DNA of 64,000 bases, taken from NCBI GenBank assembly GCA_050084985.1, contig JBITNC010000001.1, positions 201,252,001 to 201,316,000 of the forward strand, given 5' to 3'. The notes beneath the pieces were generated by a model. The model was not told where the DNA came from and made no database searches. It saw only the letters and a program-made list of their open reading frames with translations. The position numbers and the translations under genes are program-made. The stretch is from Nageia nagi. Lineage: Eukaryota; Pinophyta. How positions within the stretch are numbered: position 1 is the stretch's first letter; the number at the start of each line of letters is the position of its first letter. Below are positions 1 to 11,937 of the stretch, in pieces.

Positions 1-410
1 CATCCCAAACCCAAGAATCATTTGATAAAAAAAAAAAAAGAAGAAGAAAAAAAAAATTGCTACATTATATCAATGATTCTTGGGTGATTACAATATCCTC
101 TACCAGGGCTATAGACGCCTGACTGGCAGTAGATCAAGGTTGTAGCAGGATCAAGGGGTTAATCCTCATTGGGGCTATGGACACCTATCTGGCAATGAGG
201 CATACCTTACGAGTGGCGATATGTCCATTTTGGTTAGCGACCTTCTTTCCTATGGACCTCTATACGTTTCATATGGATAGACTAGCTTATTAATGTCTCT
301 AGAATATTTCATCTCAAATGATCTAAGAAAGGGAATGAATCTCACTACACACACTGGAGTTTATAGATTTTTTATCAACATATAACAATACTATTTGATA
401 TCATCTTAGG
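1..410 (+). repeat. Dispersed repeat shared with 7999-8400
   Basis: The segment with CAAGAATCATTTGATA, a purine run, and the text TGATTCTTGGGTGATTACAA recurs at 7999-8280 with only scattered changes. Similarity continues at lower level to about 410 and 8400. The two copies lie at equivalent places in two family A elements. It is non-coding: the short reading frames across it are not conserved between copies. Confidence 0.85.
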
Positions 411-563
411 TTGTTAAATCTTGAGATAAAGAAAGATGAGGTAGATGTTATCATAACTTGGTTATTAATCCAAAATCACCTAATCTGTTGTCATAGTTTA
501 TAATGTGTTTGTGTTTTGAATCATTTGTGTCATTTTGTTAAATCCATTCCTTTCTACCAATGT

Positions 564-838
564 CATTACCTTTGAACATTATTACAATTTGCTTTTCTTT
601 GGAAAGGATAAGAATGATTATTTATTGTTCCCCTGACCAAGATAAAGTTAATGTTCATTTACATCCATAAGTCACTAGTGTGTCATGTCAAGCCATTTTT
701 ACTATTATCCATTACCTTTGAACATTATTAAAATTTGCTTTTCTTTGGAAAGGATAAGAATGATTATTTATCGTTCCCCTAACCAAGATAAAGTTAATGT
801 TCATTTGCATCCATAAGTCACTAGTTTGTCATGTCAAG
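564..838 (+). repeat. 146-bp tandem duplication in A1 tail
   Basis: A unit beginning CATTACCTTTGAACATTATT at 564 restarts at 710, giving two nearly identical copies of about 146 bp. A diverged version of the same module (GAACATT, then AATAAGAAAT...CTCCCC, then AATGTTC) is present three times in A2 at 8721-9080. It is therefore an old family A component that was re-amplified here. Confidence 0.8.
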
Positions 839-1267
839 AAGTTTGTATTGTAAAATTGCCAAGTACGGAAGATGATGCATCTAATTTTGCAAAAATATAA
901 TAAAAATATGTCCTTAAATAACTTAACTTATATATTTCACCATACATTACACAATTATATCTATACATCATACGTTTCGTAAATTACATCTAGCATTAAC
1001 ATTTGTTCCTCATCAAGTAACTAAAAGACAATCATGATCTACATAACATCAAATCATACCTATTTTATCATAAATCTATGTATAGAATGAAAAACCATGC
1101 ATCAAAAATCATATAAATACCATGAATATCAAATATCTATCCATCTATACATACATCATCATATGTCCATCAAAAGGTCATCATAACATCCTGAATCATA
1201 CAATAAAACTACAAGGGTCCAATAACCGCATAAGCATATAAAAGTAACATCATGAAAAAGGGTATCC

Positions 1268-3680
1268 TCAAGGACTACCCCAACCACTACCTTGTCCATT
1301 AGGACTACTCGATCGCCTCTACCGTCTACTAGTCTCTCCGGTACCATGACCCGGAGGAGTAGTGCCTATGGATCCTATAGGACTACCTGGATGCTGAGCT
1401 TTACGCAACTCAAATGAACCAACAACACCTAAGGGAGATGCCCAAGGTGTACCAATCCTGCTAGAAAGGCCTTGTGACCTCTGAGTCCTACCTGGAGACC
1501 CAATCGTGCCCTATGCACTGCTACCTGTCTGATACGCTGAAATATTTATAGGCATATAAGTATCTGGAGGTATAGGATACTGAGCCCCTGGAGTAAAAGT
1601 TGGAACACTTGTCAGCCATGACTGTACTATACTGCTATAAAAATCTTACTACTGATAAATGCCATGACGGACAACTGAAGGACCACCTTTGGAAGTAGAG
1701 GCTACTCCCAACTGATGAGCTAGAGCTCCCTGTAAAGAGGAACGAGCCTCATCTCTCTCATGTCTATACCTATCTTGCTCAGCCCTATATCTATACATAC
1801 ATGAGTGGGCCTATGCTAACTGGTGTCTTAGCTCATAAATGTCTCTTAGCAAAGTATCAATGCTAGGAACCTATGTAGCAGGAGCCTCCTCGACTCCACG
1901 TGTAACCTTTGGGGTAGCTCCCTCCTCACCTACACCCATAGCCTCCTCCTCAGGAGCTAAATCCTCAGGGGCATCTACCATAACCTCCTTACCAATAGCA
2001 TCCTCTCTTGTAACCTCTGCTCCTATAGGCTCCTCGCCTACCTCTCTCCCTCCTGCTACTGCACCCAACTCCTCAACCACATCGATGCACTAATGAACAC
2101 GTTGACCCTCCAATCTACCCTCTGGGACATCATCTCCCTCTTCCCACCAGGTCTTGAAGGCCTTAGACACCCCTACATCATCCTCCCCAGTATCATCCTC
2201 TAATAATCCCTCCTCATGAGTAGGATTCGACTCTGCGTAAACCAACGACTGTACACCCTCTACTGAAATGGTGCCCTCACATTGATATGGCACTGATGGG
2301 GTAGGTACATCCTGAAATAAACCAAAATGATAGTGCACCTGCTCAAAATGAAAGTACTCCAAAAAATTAGCTCGACGACCACTCAGAACATGTGGCTACC
2401 GAATACCAGTAAGCTCAGCTATGAGCTCTCTCCAGATGGGATACAAGCGGTAAGGTCTGAATCTCACTTGATCTGGAATCAAGTGACTAAGCATGTGGCG
2501 ATAATAGCTCACATCCCGATGAACTCCATTCGATGTGCGAATATAAAAATCATCACGCCATCTAACTATGCCTGCCTCATAATCCAAGTGACTACCAAAT
2601 CTCGACATCGATAACCCTAGAGGATGAGCCATAGCTATATGCTCATAGGCCCATGCCTGCAAAGTGATTGTAACTGATAAAGAGGCCCTATGCCCCTGTG
2701 AATAAAAGAATAACTCTCTATAAATCTGGGCTAATAATGTGGGTGCCCAAGCATATACCGTACCATACTACATCATATCCATAATAATAGGCAACAACGA
2801 CCATGGAAACCTCCCGCTGCTAGTATCAGGGAGAGCATAGCATTGTACCAAACCCATCAAATACAAAAAATGGATCATCCCCTACTGATCCTCTATCCAA
2901 TACTGGTAATATCGGATACCACCTGAAATAATCTTTGAAACAATAGTATCAACCTGAGCGGCCCCATACAAATAAGAAATAGCAGGTAAAGCTCCTGTCC
3001 TATCAACCATAGGCAAAATTCTCTATCTGTGAATGGGGAGTCTATATAATCTATGTATATCCTCTACTGTAATGGTCATCTCCCCTGTTGGAAGATGAAA
3101 AGTGCATGTCACCACGTCCCATCTATCTAACAATGCAGCTAATAAAGGATAATCCCAATGGATGTGACCCATGTGTGGACCCACTCCAAAATCGATGGAT
3201 CTGAAGAAGGTATGATCGGTTGGACCTAGAATACCTCTACCCTCCTATAGAATCGAGGTATATCTACCTCGAGGCTCAAATATCTCTCGAACCTATATAA
3301 TGTCAAAAAGGTTTAGTTCAAAAAAAAAAAGGAAAAATGGCATTTCAAATTGAAACATCGGTGTTTCAAATAGATAAGATTCGATCGCTAGCGTTCGCCT
3401 TCCAAACACCGATGACTTTGTCATCGTTCGGCTTAGGTTGGCGATCGAGGCCGAAGTATGAAAACATTTCACAAAAGGATAAAAACAAAAGTTGGATTTT
3501 CAAAATTCATTTGATAGAAACAACCAAGATCATTTTTAAATGTTATTCTCGATGTTAATTTTAGAATTACACGGTTAAAATACAAGTTACAAACAAAAAA
3601 TAGAAAAGAAAGTGATTTCAAAACCCTACCTCTTCCCGGATAGGTTGAGAACGTCCAATGGAGCATCTACGTGGAGGCAT
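1268..3680 (-). pseudogene. Plant mobile domain (PMD) protein, spliced, antisense in A1
   Basis: Exon 1 runs 3680-3630 (17 codons, starting MPPRRCSIGRSQPIREE). A phase-0 intron (3629-3293) has GT at its start and a pyrimidine run plus ATATAG at its end. Exon 2 runs from 3292 to a TGA at 1270-1268 in one frame with no frameshift. The PMD core is clear: WDVVTCTFHLPTGEMTITVE near 3118-3060, then DIHRLYRLP, a tryptophan-rich centre, QAWAYEHIAMAHPLG (from about 2659) and YYRHMLSHL. An acidic segment, a helical segment (RHERDEARSSLQ) and a Gly/Ser/Pro-rich tail follow. PMD proteins are plant-specific, occur in host genes for silencing and in transposons, and have no proven enzymatic activity. In-frame stops at 3247, 3025, 2884, 2770, 2398, 2092, 1873, 1813, 1651, 1513 and 1321 are all TAG, plus a TAA beside 1651. 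Gene identity is confident; inactivity in this copy is certain. Confidence 0.85.
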
Positions 3681-3810
3681 GGTGAGTATAGCAAATATCA
3701 ATGGCTAGAAATTGATGAGATCGTAAGCAAAACTCATGCTGGCTAACAATGAAAGGGACAGCTAAAAGGAAATGAATGAGAAAAAGTCAAAACTTTTTCT
3801 TTTTGAAACA

Positions 3811-3903
3811 CGCCGATGACTTGGAGATGAATGCTGATGACTGTAACTAAACGTTGGTGACTCTAAGATGGACGTCGATGACTACCACTAAATGCTGGTG
3901 ATT
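3811..3903. promoter_or_regulatory. Phased CG-motif array upstream of PMD gene
   Basis: Five copies of a motif close to CGYYGRTGACT start at 3811, 3832, 3852, 3873 and 3893, so they repeat every 20-21 bp, about two helical turns. They lie 131-220 bp upstream of the PMD start codon on the opposite strand. The same motif recurs in LTR1 upstream of its TATA box. A promoter role is inferred from position only. Less regular copies occur in the PMD intron (3356-3450). Confidence 0.5.
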
Positions 3904-4329
3904 GGAAGTAAAGTGTTGTGTTTGGAAATAGCCATGAGAATGTTAAAATTTTCTCACAAGTAACCTTGACTTGGTTAAGAAAATCAAAATATGATAAGAT
4001 GTGATGTATCATTATTATAGGAGATCATCTTGAAACCCCGTTATCAGGACAAAGGACAACACCATCAAACTTATATACTAAAGAGGACTTATACGGTACA
4101 TGTGCACTTAGACATGCAAAATGGCATAACAAAAATGTCATGCAACTATCACACAAGCTCAACACATACCGAAAATAGTCACTTCTGAAGTATATTCAAA
4201 CTTGTTTTCAAAACTACATCAAATGTAAAATGAAAACACATTTTATCATAATTTTGATTCATCTAAGAAATTGAGTCAAAAACTTATATCATAAAAAAGC
4301 AACAAAGTTTCTCATTCTATATTTTTAAA
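3904..4329 (+). other. Conserved non-coding 3' tail of family A
   Basis: No gene is seen. From about 4000 onward this stretch aligns closely with 20630-20999 of A2, including GATCATCTTGAAACCCCGTT and GACAAAGGACAACACCATCA. It is far better conserved than the LTRs of the same two elements, which suggests a functional constraint on this 3' untranslated segment or exchange between copies. Confidence 0.6.
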
Positions 4330-4373
4330 ATTATCAACCACATTCTCGATTGATAATTCAAAAAGGGGCAAAA
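4330..4373 (+). promoter_or_regulatory. Hairpin and polypurine tract of A1
   Basis: ATTATCAA (4330-4337) pairs with TTGATAAT (4350-4357). It is followed immediately by the polypurine tract AAAAAGGGGCAAAA (4360-4373), which primes plus-strand DNA synthesis in LTR retrotransposons. The LTR begins at the next base. An equivalent stem is present in A2. Confidence 0.7.
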
Positions 4374-4580
4374 TGTAGACACCTAAAAAATGTCCCCTTC
4401 TTAGCTAGTAAACATTAAAATAATCATAACTCTTCACAACCATATAAAATAGGTTTAAAAAACTGCATTATTGGATAGCTCCCGTCAAGTACATGCGAAA
4501 CGGGTGGTCACATGACTCTTTTTAGGTAAAATTGGCTATTAGGCGGTCAGTTAATATTGTCACAAAGTTAAAAACCCAGT

Positions 4581-4652
4581 CGCCGGTGACCTAAGACAGT
4601 CGTCGACATTTTGAGCCAATCATCGGCGTTCGTATGGTAAACATCGGTGACT
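4581..4652 (+). promoter_or_regulatory. Phased CG-motif array in U3 of LTR1
   Basis: The motifs CGCCGGTGAC, CGTCGACATT, CATCGGCGTT and CATCGGTGAC start at 4581, 4601, 4621 and 4642, spaced 20, 20 and 21 bp. They lie 150-220 bp upstream of the TATA box at 4801 and match the array upstream of the PMD gene. An enhancer role is inferred. Confidence 0.5.
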
Positions 4653-4800
4653 CTGTAACAGCCGAACAAGGAGCCAAAATAGCGAAAGAAAGTTGAAATG
4701 ATTCATCTTTCCAAGATGATGTGGATAGAGCGGGTTAGTTACGACCTATGGTGGCTCTTCACTTCCTCTTACCAGCCTTTTGAATATCCCATCCAAAGTC

Positions 4801-4808
4801 TATAAATG
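4801..4808 (+). promoter_or_regulatory. TATA box of LTR1
   Basis: TATAAATG lies in the middle of the LTR, with about 430 bp of U3 upstream. LTR2 has the equivalent TATAAATA at 21502. It is the likely core promoter of the retroelement transcript. Confidence 0.55.
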
Positions 4809-5313
4809 CAAGCTAATACAAAGCAAAAAAGAGAGAATCTTGACCCATTTTGAGGTAGGGTAATGCTGCCAAAATCTTGTGAGCTCATACATTTTATTAT
4901 TTTATGCTAGTTTCAATTCTATACATGTCATACATAGATGCTTTGATGTTATTGTCTTTTGTATGTGTGTAGGATTTATAGGTTCATATCAAGGAAAGAA
5001 GCAAGCAAATCAAAAACAATGGAGATCTAATATTCTTATTTTGGCAAATAGCATTTGTAAAAGTCCCTTCCAAGGGCCAATTGTAGTCTTAATTGAAAAT
5101 CAATATCATTTTGCAATTATAACATGTTTATCTATCTTACATAATTTGAGGTTCAGTGAAAGTTTAAGAATAATTTGTATTTCATGTTATTCTACATTCC
5201 AGCTTTATTTTCACTGTAACAATAAGGTAAAACAAGAAGTTCGAGATAGTTGGTTACTTCATGAGAAGTCTCAACAAAATAAAGTACAACCATCTACAAC
5301 TCTTAGAAATCCA

Positions 5314-7509
5314 ATGCGAGGGCATCATTTACCTTTTAATCTTCCATCATTACCATCTTCATCACTATTGTCAAGATCTCTTTCTGATGATGAATCTTAT
5401 AATTCAAACCTGAAGTCAGAAAGAAACACAAATCATAGAAGATATCGAAAACATCCTCAGGGTAGTTGGACAGATAATAAATTAGAGGATTTCATGAAGG
5501 ATTTCATGAATAAAGAAATGAACATATCAGGGTTCAAGAAGTTGACATATAACAATATTTGCAATGAACCCATCCATCCAAGTGTCCCTAAGAAGAAATT
5601 ACCTTACAACTTTGAAATACTTAAGATAATTCCTTTTACAGGAAATAAGGATCCTAAGGAACATTTAAGGTGGTTTAAGTTTTCAAATTACCTAATTTCT
5701 AACGATGAGGTCTTGATGATACATTTGTTCCCCATGACGCTTACAGCCCAAGCCCTGGAATGGTATAATAATTTGCCATGACATAGTATTTATTCATTTT
5801 CCCAATTGGCAAATTTGTTCTTACAACATTTTAGGATTTATATCAAAGAGGAATCTTCTATTATGGATCTTGTAGAACTAAAATAATCTCAGAATGAATC
5901 AATTGTTGACTTTGTTTCATGATGGAAGGATATACTCTATGGCATGCCCTATACCTTACCTTAGGAGGAGTTAGTTAAATTATTCAGTCAAAATTGTTTA
6001 AGGCCTATAGCTAGTATATTACAAATCCAACAATATAATACTCTCGAAGAAGTTATTGCTCAAGCAGTTATAATTGAAAAGGTCAAGATTGAATATGGTG
6101 AAATAAAAATTATGAGAAAAGAAAAATATAACAAAAATGAGTATTGTAATTATCACCATCAAAGAGGTCATAGTACGAAAAATTGTCTAGCATTGAGAAA
6201 TAGAACTCAAAATTCAATCAAAGATAATAACTTGGAAGTTGAAGACCATACTTCTATTTTAGATCAAAATTTAAAAAATTATCAAGACTCACTTCCTTCA
6301 TATCAAGTAAATACAGTATCTATTGTACCTAATTACAGTCAAGTGACACCCACCTGGAATCCAAGTAATCAACCTATTATAAGAATAGTTGGAGTTGATA
6401 CTGGAACTCAAAACATACAAGAAAAACAAATTGATATATCATATAATCAAAAATCCAAAATGCAAGTTCCTTCATTGATACATCAGCCTATAATTTCTTT
6501 TTATGACCATGAGAGACAACCAAACAAGGGACCTCAAGGGTTAGATCCACCTCTCCATGTCATCGGTAAAGTAAATGGTAAAATTGTTAAGAGGATATTA
6601 ATAGATGAAGGGTTAGATGTCAATATCATATCTACATTGGCATATCACAAATCGAATCTTCCTTTCTCTCATATTTCTTTACCATCATTACAAATAAAAG
6701 CATTTAATAATGCCTTATGTTCAACAATAGGGTTGATAGTGTTACTCATCACCATTGGATGTAAGATAATACAAACATCATTATATATCATCAAAGGAAA
6801 CATTGAACAATATATTATTCTTTTAGGTAGACCATGGATTCAAGAAATGGAATGTGTCCCATCTACATTTCATGGTTGTCTAAAATACATTCATGAGGGA
6901 GTACTCCATTGTGTACGAAGAGATGAAAATCCATACTCACATTATAATATTACAAAATCATCGAAAACGAAACCTCCTATGCAAAAGTCAAAGGGGAAAT
7001 CATCATCCATCTCTGCTAGGCAAGGGCATAATCATAAAGATATGAGATTGAAATTAAAATCCAAAGATGATTACATTGATGGAATGCAATCATCGAAACA
7101 ACCTAAGAGGGTGGTAGATCATATAATGAAAGAAAACCTAAAGCCTAAGTCAATAAAATACGATAAGTATGGACATCATGTTTATCATCATCAATTGGGG
7201 CATGATACTAAACATTGCCACCAATTAAATCATGCCCTTCATAATTTTATGGATGATAGATGATTTGAAGTAGATATACCTTTATTGATAGATAACAATT
7301 TACATCATCTACAAAATACATACATACATTCCACACAATTAAACAATGATGAATTATGTTATTTGCATAAGGATATTCAATCTCCTTCACATCGTTCACA
7401 TTGGAGCAGTCGTCCCCCATCTTACTTTTGATCTCCTCATGTTTTAGATAGATCACATTGGGGCAATTGCCCTCCATCATATAAAAAAAAATCATTTTAT
7501 TTTTATTAA
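5314..7509 (+). pseudogene. Gag-protease of family A gypsy element
   Basis: One frame with no frameshift. The start is chosen at the ATG at 5314; the frame is open further upstream, but that overlaps LTR-like DNA. The gag core runs from FTGNKDPKEHLRWFKF (about 5635) through ALEWYNNLP, SFSQLANLF and IDFV-type text, to a zinc-knuckle-like CNYHHQRGHSTKNC near 6150. The aspartic protease region follows: GKVNGKIVKRILIDEGLDVN (about 6565; the usual D-S/T-G is D-E-G here), then ILLGRPWIQEMECVPSTFHG. A second knuckle-like segment (YHHQLGHDTKHC) is near 7180. Internal stops are TGA 5779, TAA 5884, TGA 5920, TAG 5962, TGA 7261 and TGA 7429. All fit CGA, CAA or CAG changed by C to T; FVS-stop-WK, for instance, replaces the usual FVSRWK. 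No RT or integrase follows, so the element looks non-autonomous. Confidence 0.8.
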
Positions 7510-10480
7510 AAAAAAAAATCATCAAAACATGATTTAGAAAATCATACAATCAAATATGATTAAAAACTAAAATGATCATATCTGATTTTGAAATAGGTTA
7601 TAATATGTTTATTGCATTTCCATGTCTTCCCCTTTTTCCACCTCATATTCATCCCCCATTATGTTGGAATATTTGAGTATCAGATTATATTCTAACAATT
7701 CATCAAGGCATATATACTATACATTATCCATGATCACTTCCATACCATTATACAAATATGTTTAATACTTATTGTAAAAGAAATAGTTTATGAAATTAAT
7801 ATTCTTATTGACTTTACCAACCTTCATCATGAAATTTTTGAAATTTTGGATGATAAACAAACATGATTATGATACACTTAAGGTTATTACAGACTCATAC
7901 ACATCTTCACATTTAAATAATCTTAAAACAGTCAAGAATGAGGTGTTACAAGAGCATGATTTCAAGCGAAAGTATTACATGTTCATCCTATTATTTGCTT
8001 CATCTCGAACTCAAGAATCATTTGATAGTTAAAAAAAAAAAAATTACTACATCATATCAATGATTCTTGGGTGATTACAATATCCTCTACCAGGGCTATG
8101 GATGCCTGACTGGTAGTAGAGCAAGGTTGTAGTGGGATCAAGGGGTTAATCCTCATCGGGGCTATGGACGCCTATCTGGCAATGGGGCATACCTTACGAG
8201 TGATGACATGTCCATATTGGTTAGTGACCTTGTTTCCTATGGACCTCTGTACGTTTCATATGGATGAACTAGCTTATATATTTTATGCTCTTGTGACATT
8301 TAGTTTGAGATTATCTAGAGATGGAAATAAACATCATTGCACACATATGAGTCTATGATAATTTTGAGAACATCATGACTTTGTTTTATATCATCTAAAG
8401 AAGAAAAAATCTAATGGTGATTGGTTAATATGGTCAACTTGAATATTATGATCATTGCATTTCTTCATCATCTCATGCCTCCATCCCATACTATTTATTA
8501 TTACATAGTAATTAATATTACACTTATATTTATCAATGCCTTGATGAGTTGATTAGTTTATCTCTCTAAATACTCAATACATCCTATGTCTATTCATTTG
8601 TTATACTATTTTCATATTAACATCCACCACCACCCCATACACATTATACTATACCAACTTTCATATTTGATTATCCAACATCCATATATTTTCTAATCTA
8701 TCGATTGTTAAATTGGAGGTGCTTCCATATTATTTGAGAAAAAGAGCGAGTAATTGCTCTCCCCATTAATATGGGAGTCAACATTGTTGTTGTTAAAACC
8801 TTTTGCTTCTATTCTTATCTACAAGTTTAAGCAAGAAATTGCCCTTAGTAGATTGATAAAAGTCAACCCTAGAACATTGTTAAATTTTATAGCTTCCATT
8901 ATTCTTTGGGATCGAGAATAAGAAATTATTCTCCCCATTGAATTGGAAGTCAATGTTCTTTTCCTATCATATCCCATCCATTTCAACCCCTTAGAACATC
9001 ATTAAAAAGCTTCCATCATTCCTTGGGATCGAGAGTAAGAAATTGCTCTTCCCTTTGAATTAGAAGTTGATGTTCTTCTTCCCTTTCCATTCATTATCAT
9101 CTACCCATAAATTGAATGTGTGTTACATCTTGTTCCATATCCCTTGTACATGTTATCATAAAATAAAAAGTATTAGTAACCAAATCTGGTAAATGATACA
9201 ATCTAGTACTACAATTTTTCAAATCATTATTCTTAAATTTGAAGATATTTAATAATATCAAAATCAACATTTAAAAAATAAAAATACAATAATAATCCCA
9301 TAAGTCTTTTGATGGGATAATTGTTATCATCATATTCCTTATCATGAATCTTTGATGATATCAAATTATAAACAGTTCCATCCTAAAGTCTTTGATGGGG
9401 CAATTACCATTATTTTATTCATCATAAGTACTTGATTAGGTATATAAATATAAAATCCATAAAAATATAAAACATATTTAAAAAAAAAAAATCAAAATCA
9501 ATATCGATGATTGAAATAACAATAAAACTAATAACAATAATCGAAGTACTTATTCGAACTTAGAGATACACCATCAATGTATAGCACATCAAAGTACATT
9601 CATGATTAAAGTTTAATAATCATGCTTTTAAATTTCTTAAGAATGAATAACAAAATACATAATATATATCATCTATCATTATGTCAATCTTTGTAGCAAA
9701 CTTGATTTTGTATCACCATCTCGATAAATGAGGTAGAATGCATTTGTCTTGTTTTCAAGTCTTGTTCAACAAAAAACCTCAATCATGGCAAAACATGTTT
9801 CTAATGATTTTTGCAAGAAATGATAATGAAACCCATTCTGCTAGGGCAAATAGTAGAATTATCAAACATTAAAATGTTATCTACTTTGAAAGGACTCCAC
9901 GTCACATACATGCTAATGGCAAAGAGCTTATGGAAAAAGTGTTCCATGAAATAGCATTTGTAGACAAGCATGAGTACTTAGTAAAATGTAGAACTTATTT
10001 TCAAAATGCTTTGATTGCGAAAATTCAAAAAGTTTGTGTTTGATCATAATTTGGGGCAACTATGATTGTCCATGACCCAAAGCAAATCATTTGCCTCTAC
10101 CATCAACCAACAAAATCAAGATTTAAAATATTCATACATAAGTTGATAAAGTTAAGTGTATGAGTCTTGACTTAACCACTTACCAACCTCAAGTATATTA
10201 TCACCTAATTATGAGTCTAGTGGTATTTGTGTAGTTCTACAATGATAACATATTAGTTTGTTTGTATCTTCTTAAGATACATGACTATGTTTGTTCATCA
10301 CATCATGCCATTAAAAAAAAAATGTTTGCAGTTCAAAAAATAAATAAATAACAAAAAGGTCCTATAACTAGGTAAAATGGAGCTAATCATGAAAGAAACA
10401 CCAAGCATGTGATTACACACAAGTGTCAACCATTCATCATATTCATACATCACATATATGTACTCATGGGAATAAGTCAA
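7510..10480 (+). other. Non-coding tail of A2, first half
   Basis: No credible coding region. It begins just after the gag-protease frame, contains the 7999-8400 repeat shared with the window start, three copies of an A-family module (8721-9080), and two similar lines near 9300 and 9395 (AAGTCTTTGATGGGRCAATT type). It is cut at 10480 by Copia-1 and continues at 19176. Confidence 0.6.
8721..9080 (+). repeat. Threefold diverged repeat in A2 tail
   Basis: Units beginning GCTTCCAT at 8721, 8892 and 9009 each continue through AAGAAATT...CTCCCC, then a GAAGT...AATGTTCTT text. Spacing is 171 and 117 bp. The same module is the 146-bp duplication of A1. Confidence 0.65.
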
Positions 10481-10976
10481 TGTTAGAATTTGTAATGAAA
10501 TATTGTGAATATCTAAACTCCTTGTAAATTCAATTAATCACTTAAGGGTATGTAGATACCTTAAGAGATTAATAGAATTCTTTAATATGTAGACTTTGAC
10601 TTTACTAAAGTGGTTAGTTGGTAGGTTGAAGTTTGGTGATACATTTAATGTAACCCTAACCTTACCCTTGGGTTAAAGGAAGGTTAGGGAGGTGCTCTAA
10701 AGCTATAAATAGAGGGCCTCTCCTCTTGTAACATATCTAAGTCTTGGAGTAAGATTACTCTACTTGGTTGTGTAGGAGAGAGCTAGAGAATAGTTGTAAG
10801 AGAGACAGATTGAGAATAAGAGAACTAGTTGTGGATGTACTCCCAAGGAGGGAGGAACCACATTATATTGGTGTCATATTGTGTGAATGGTGTTCTTAGA
10901 ATTATAGATGATGAATGATTAAGCTTCCTAATCTTAGGTCCTAGAGGATTTGTTTAGATCTAGTTCAAATCCTTCA
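10481..10976 (+). repeat. 5' LTR of Copia-1
   Basis: 496 bp, TGTTAGAATT to CCTTCA. A TATA box (TATAAATA) lies at 10704-10711. It differs from the 3' LTR at three sites only, near ACTTTACTAAAG, CCTCTCCTCTTG and CATATTGTGTG. Confidence 0.95.
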
Positions 10977-10978
10977 AT

Positions 10979-10990
10979 TGGTATCAGAGC
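10979..10990 (+). promoter_or_regulatory. Primer-binding site of Copia-1
   Basis: TGGTATCAGAGC lies two bases after the 5' LTR. It is the standard complement of the 3' end of initiator methionine tRNA, used to prime minus-strand synthesis in most plant copia elements. Confidence 0.95.
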
Positions 10991-11937
10991 CTTGTTGTGG
11001 AAGCTCTTCTCTTGGTGTGGAAGCTACATCTTGGAGGTTCTTCATCCTTCTTCATTCCTCATCTTACACCCCTTGGTGAGGTAAAATTTTAAGAAAAGGT
11101 ATAAAGTTCCTCCTTATTTGATCATTTTTTTTTATTATTACATAATGCTACTAACACATTATTTGCTATGTGTTAGTCCTTTTTTAAGTTATGATTAACA
11201 AGTTGCAATTTTTTTTACTAATCCTCTATGTTACTTGCAATTTTAAATTGCTAGAGTTATTTTAAAGGGTTAGTATGCAAAAATTGTATTTTTCATATTA
11301 TATTGAACTTAAATGTATGTGTTGGTTCAATTATTTGATTAAATACCCATATATGATGCAAAATTGCAATATTTATACTAACATTTTTTATGTTAGTAGT
11401 ATTATGTTATTACTATTTGCTTAAAAATAGTTTCTCCTACATATGCTACCATTTGTTATGTTAATGGTATGTTTTTAGTGAGGCATGAACATTTAAAAAC
11501 AAAATTTTAGAAAGGAGGACAATTTTTTTTGAGTTACAAAGGCTCAATATATATATCTATATATATATTTTGGTTTTGGTTAAACTAATCAAACATATAT
11601 ATTTGTTTAAAATAATCAAACATATATATATATATTTTTATTTGTTTAAAATAGAATTAAAAATATATATATATATTTTTTATTTTAAATCTATGTAAAA
11701 TATAATCACAAATATATATATCGATATAGTTTTTATATTTTAAATTCGTTTCAAAATATAAATCAAAACTATATATATATTTTTTTAAATTCGTTTAAAA
11801 AAATAATAATCACACATCTATATTTTTGATTTTTTTTTAAAAAAATCTGTTTCAAACTAATTAAAAATATTTAAATCGAGAGGGGTAAGGGCAATTTATT
11901 GTCATTAAATACAAATTCAAAACAAATACAATGTTAA

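Larger units (their letters stand above)
1..4373 (+). mobile_element. 3' part of gypsy-type retroelement A1 (family A)
   Basis: This is the internal 3' portion of an LTR retrotransposon whose 5' part lies outside the window. Orientation is set by a polypurine tract at 4360-4373 directly followed by the LTR start TGTAGACAC at 4374. Its last 370 bases are roughly 88% identical by eye to 20640-21041, the matching tail of copy A2, which also ends in a polypurine tract and TGTAGACAC. Positions 1-410 pair with 7999-8400 of A2. No reverse transcriptase or integrase is visible. The only protein-like content is an antisense PMD gene (1268-3680). The stretch 840-1260 is AT-rich with nothing recognised. 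Assignment to Ty3/gypsy rests on the gag-protease of the neighbouring copy. Confidence 0.75.
4374..5000 (+). repeat. LTR1 of family A (right end uncertain)
   Basis: The LTR starts TGTAGACACC directly after the polypurine tract. A TATA box (TATAAATG) is at 4801. A box shared with LTR2 (TGTGTGTAGG then TTCATATCAAGGAAAG) is at about 4963-4998, so the LTR extends at least to there. I cannot see a clear CA end or a primer-binding site. Alignment with LTR2 is recognisable (for example ATTATTGGATAG) but only about 55-60% by eye, so the two are not a matched pair. LTR1 sits between the A1 tail and the gag of the next copy. Confidence 0.65.

Noticed and set aside
1159-1347. Minus-strand 62-residue open frame
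   Set aside because: It overlaps the end of the PMD pseudogene in another frame, and no motif is seen.
1839-2093. Plus-strand Ser/Pro-rich open frame
   Set aside because: It is the mirror of the acidic/Ala-rich part of the minus-strand PMD gene, whose frame has family motifs on both sides.
10979-10990. tRNA-like match
   Set aside because: Only the primer-binding complement of a methionine tRNA is present, not a tRNA gene.
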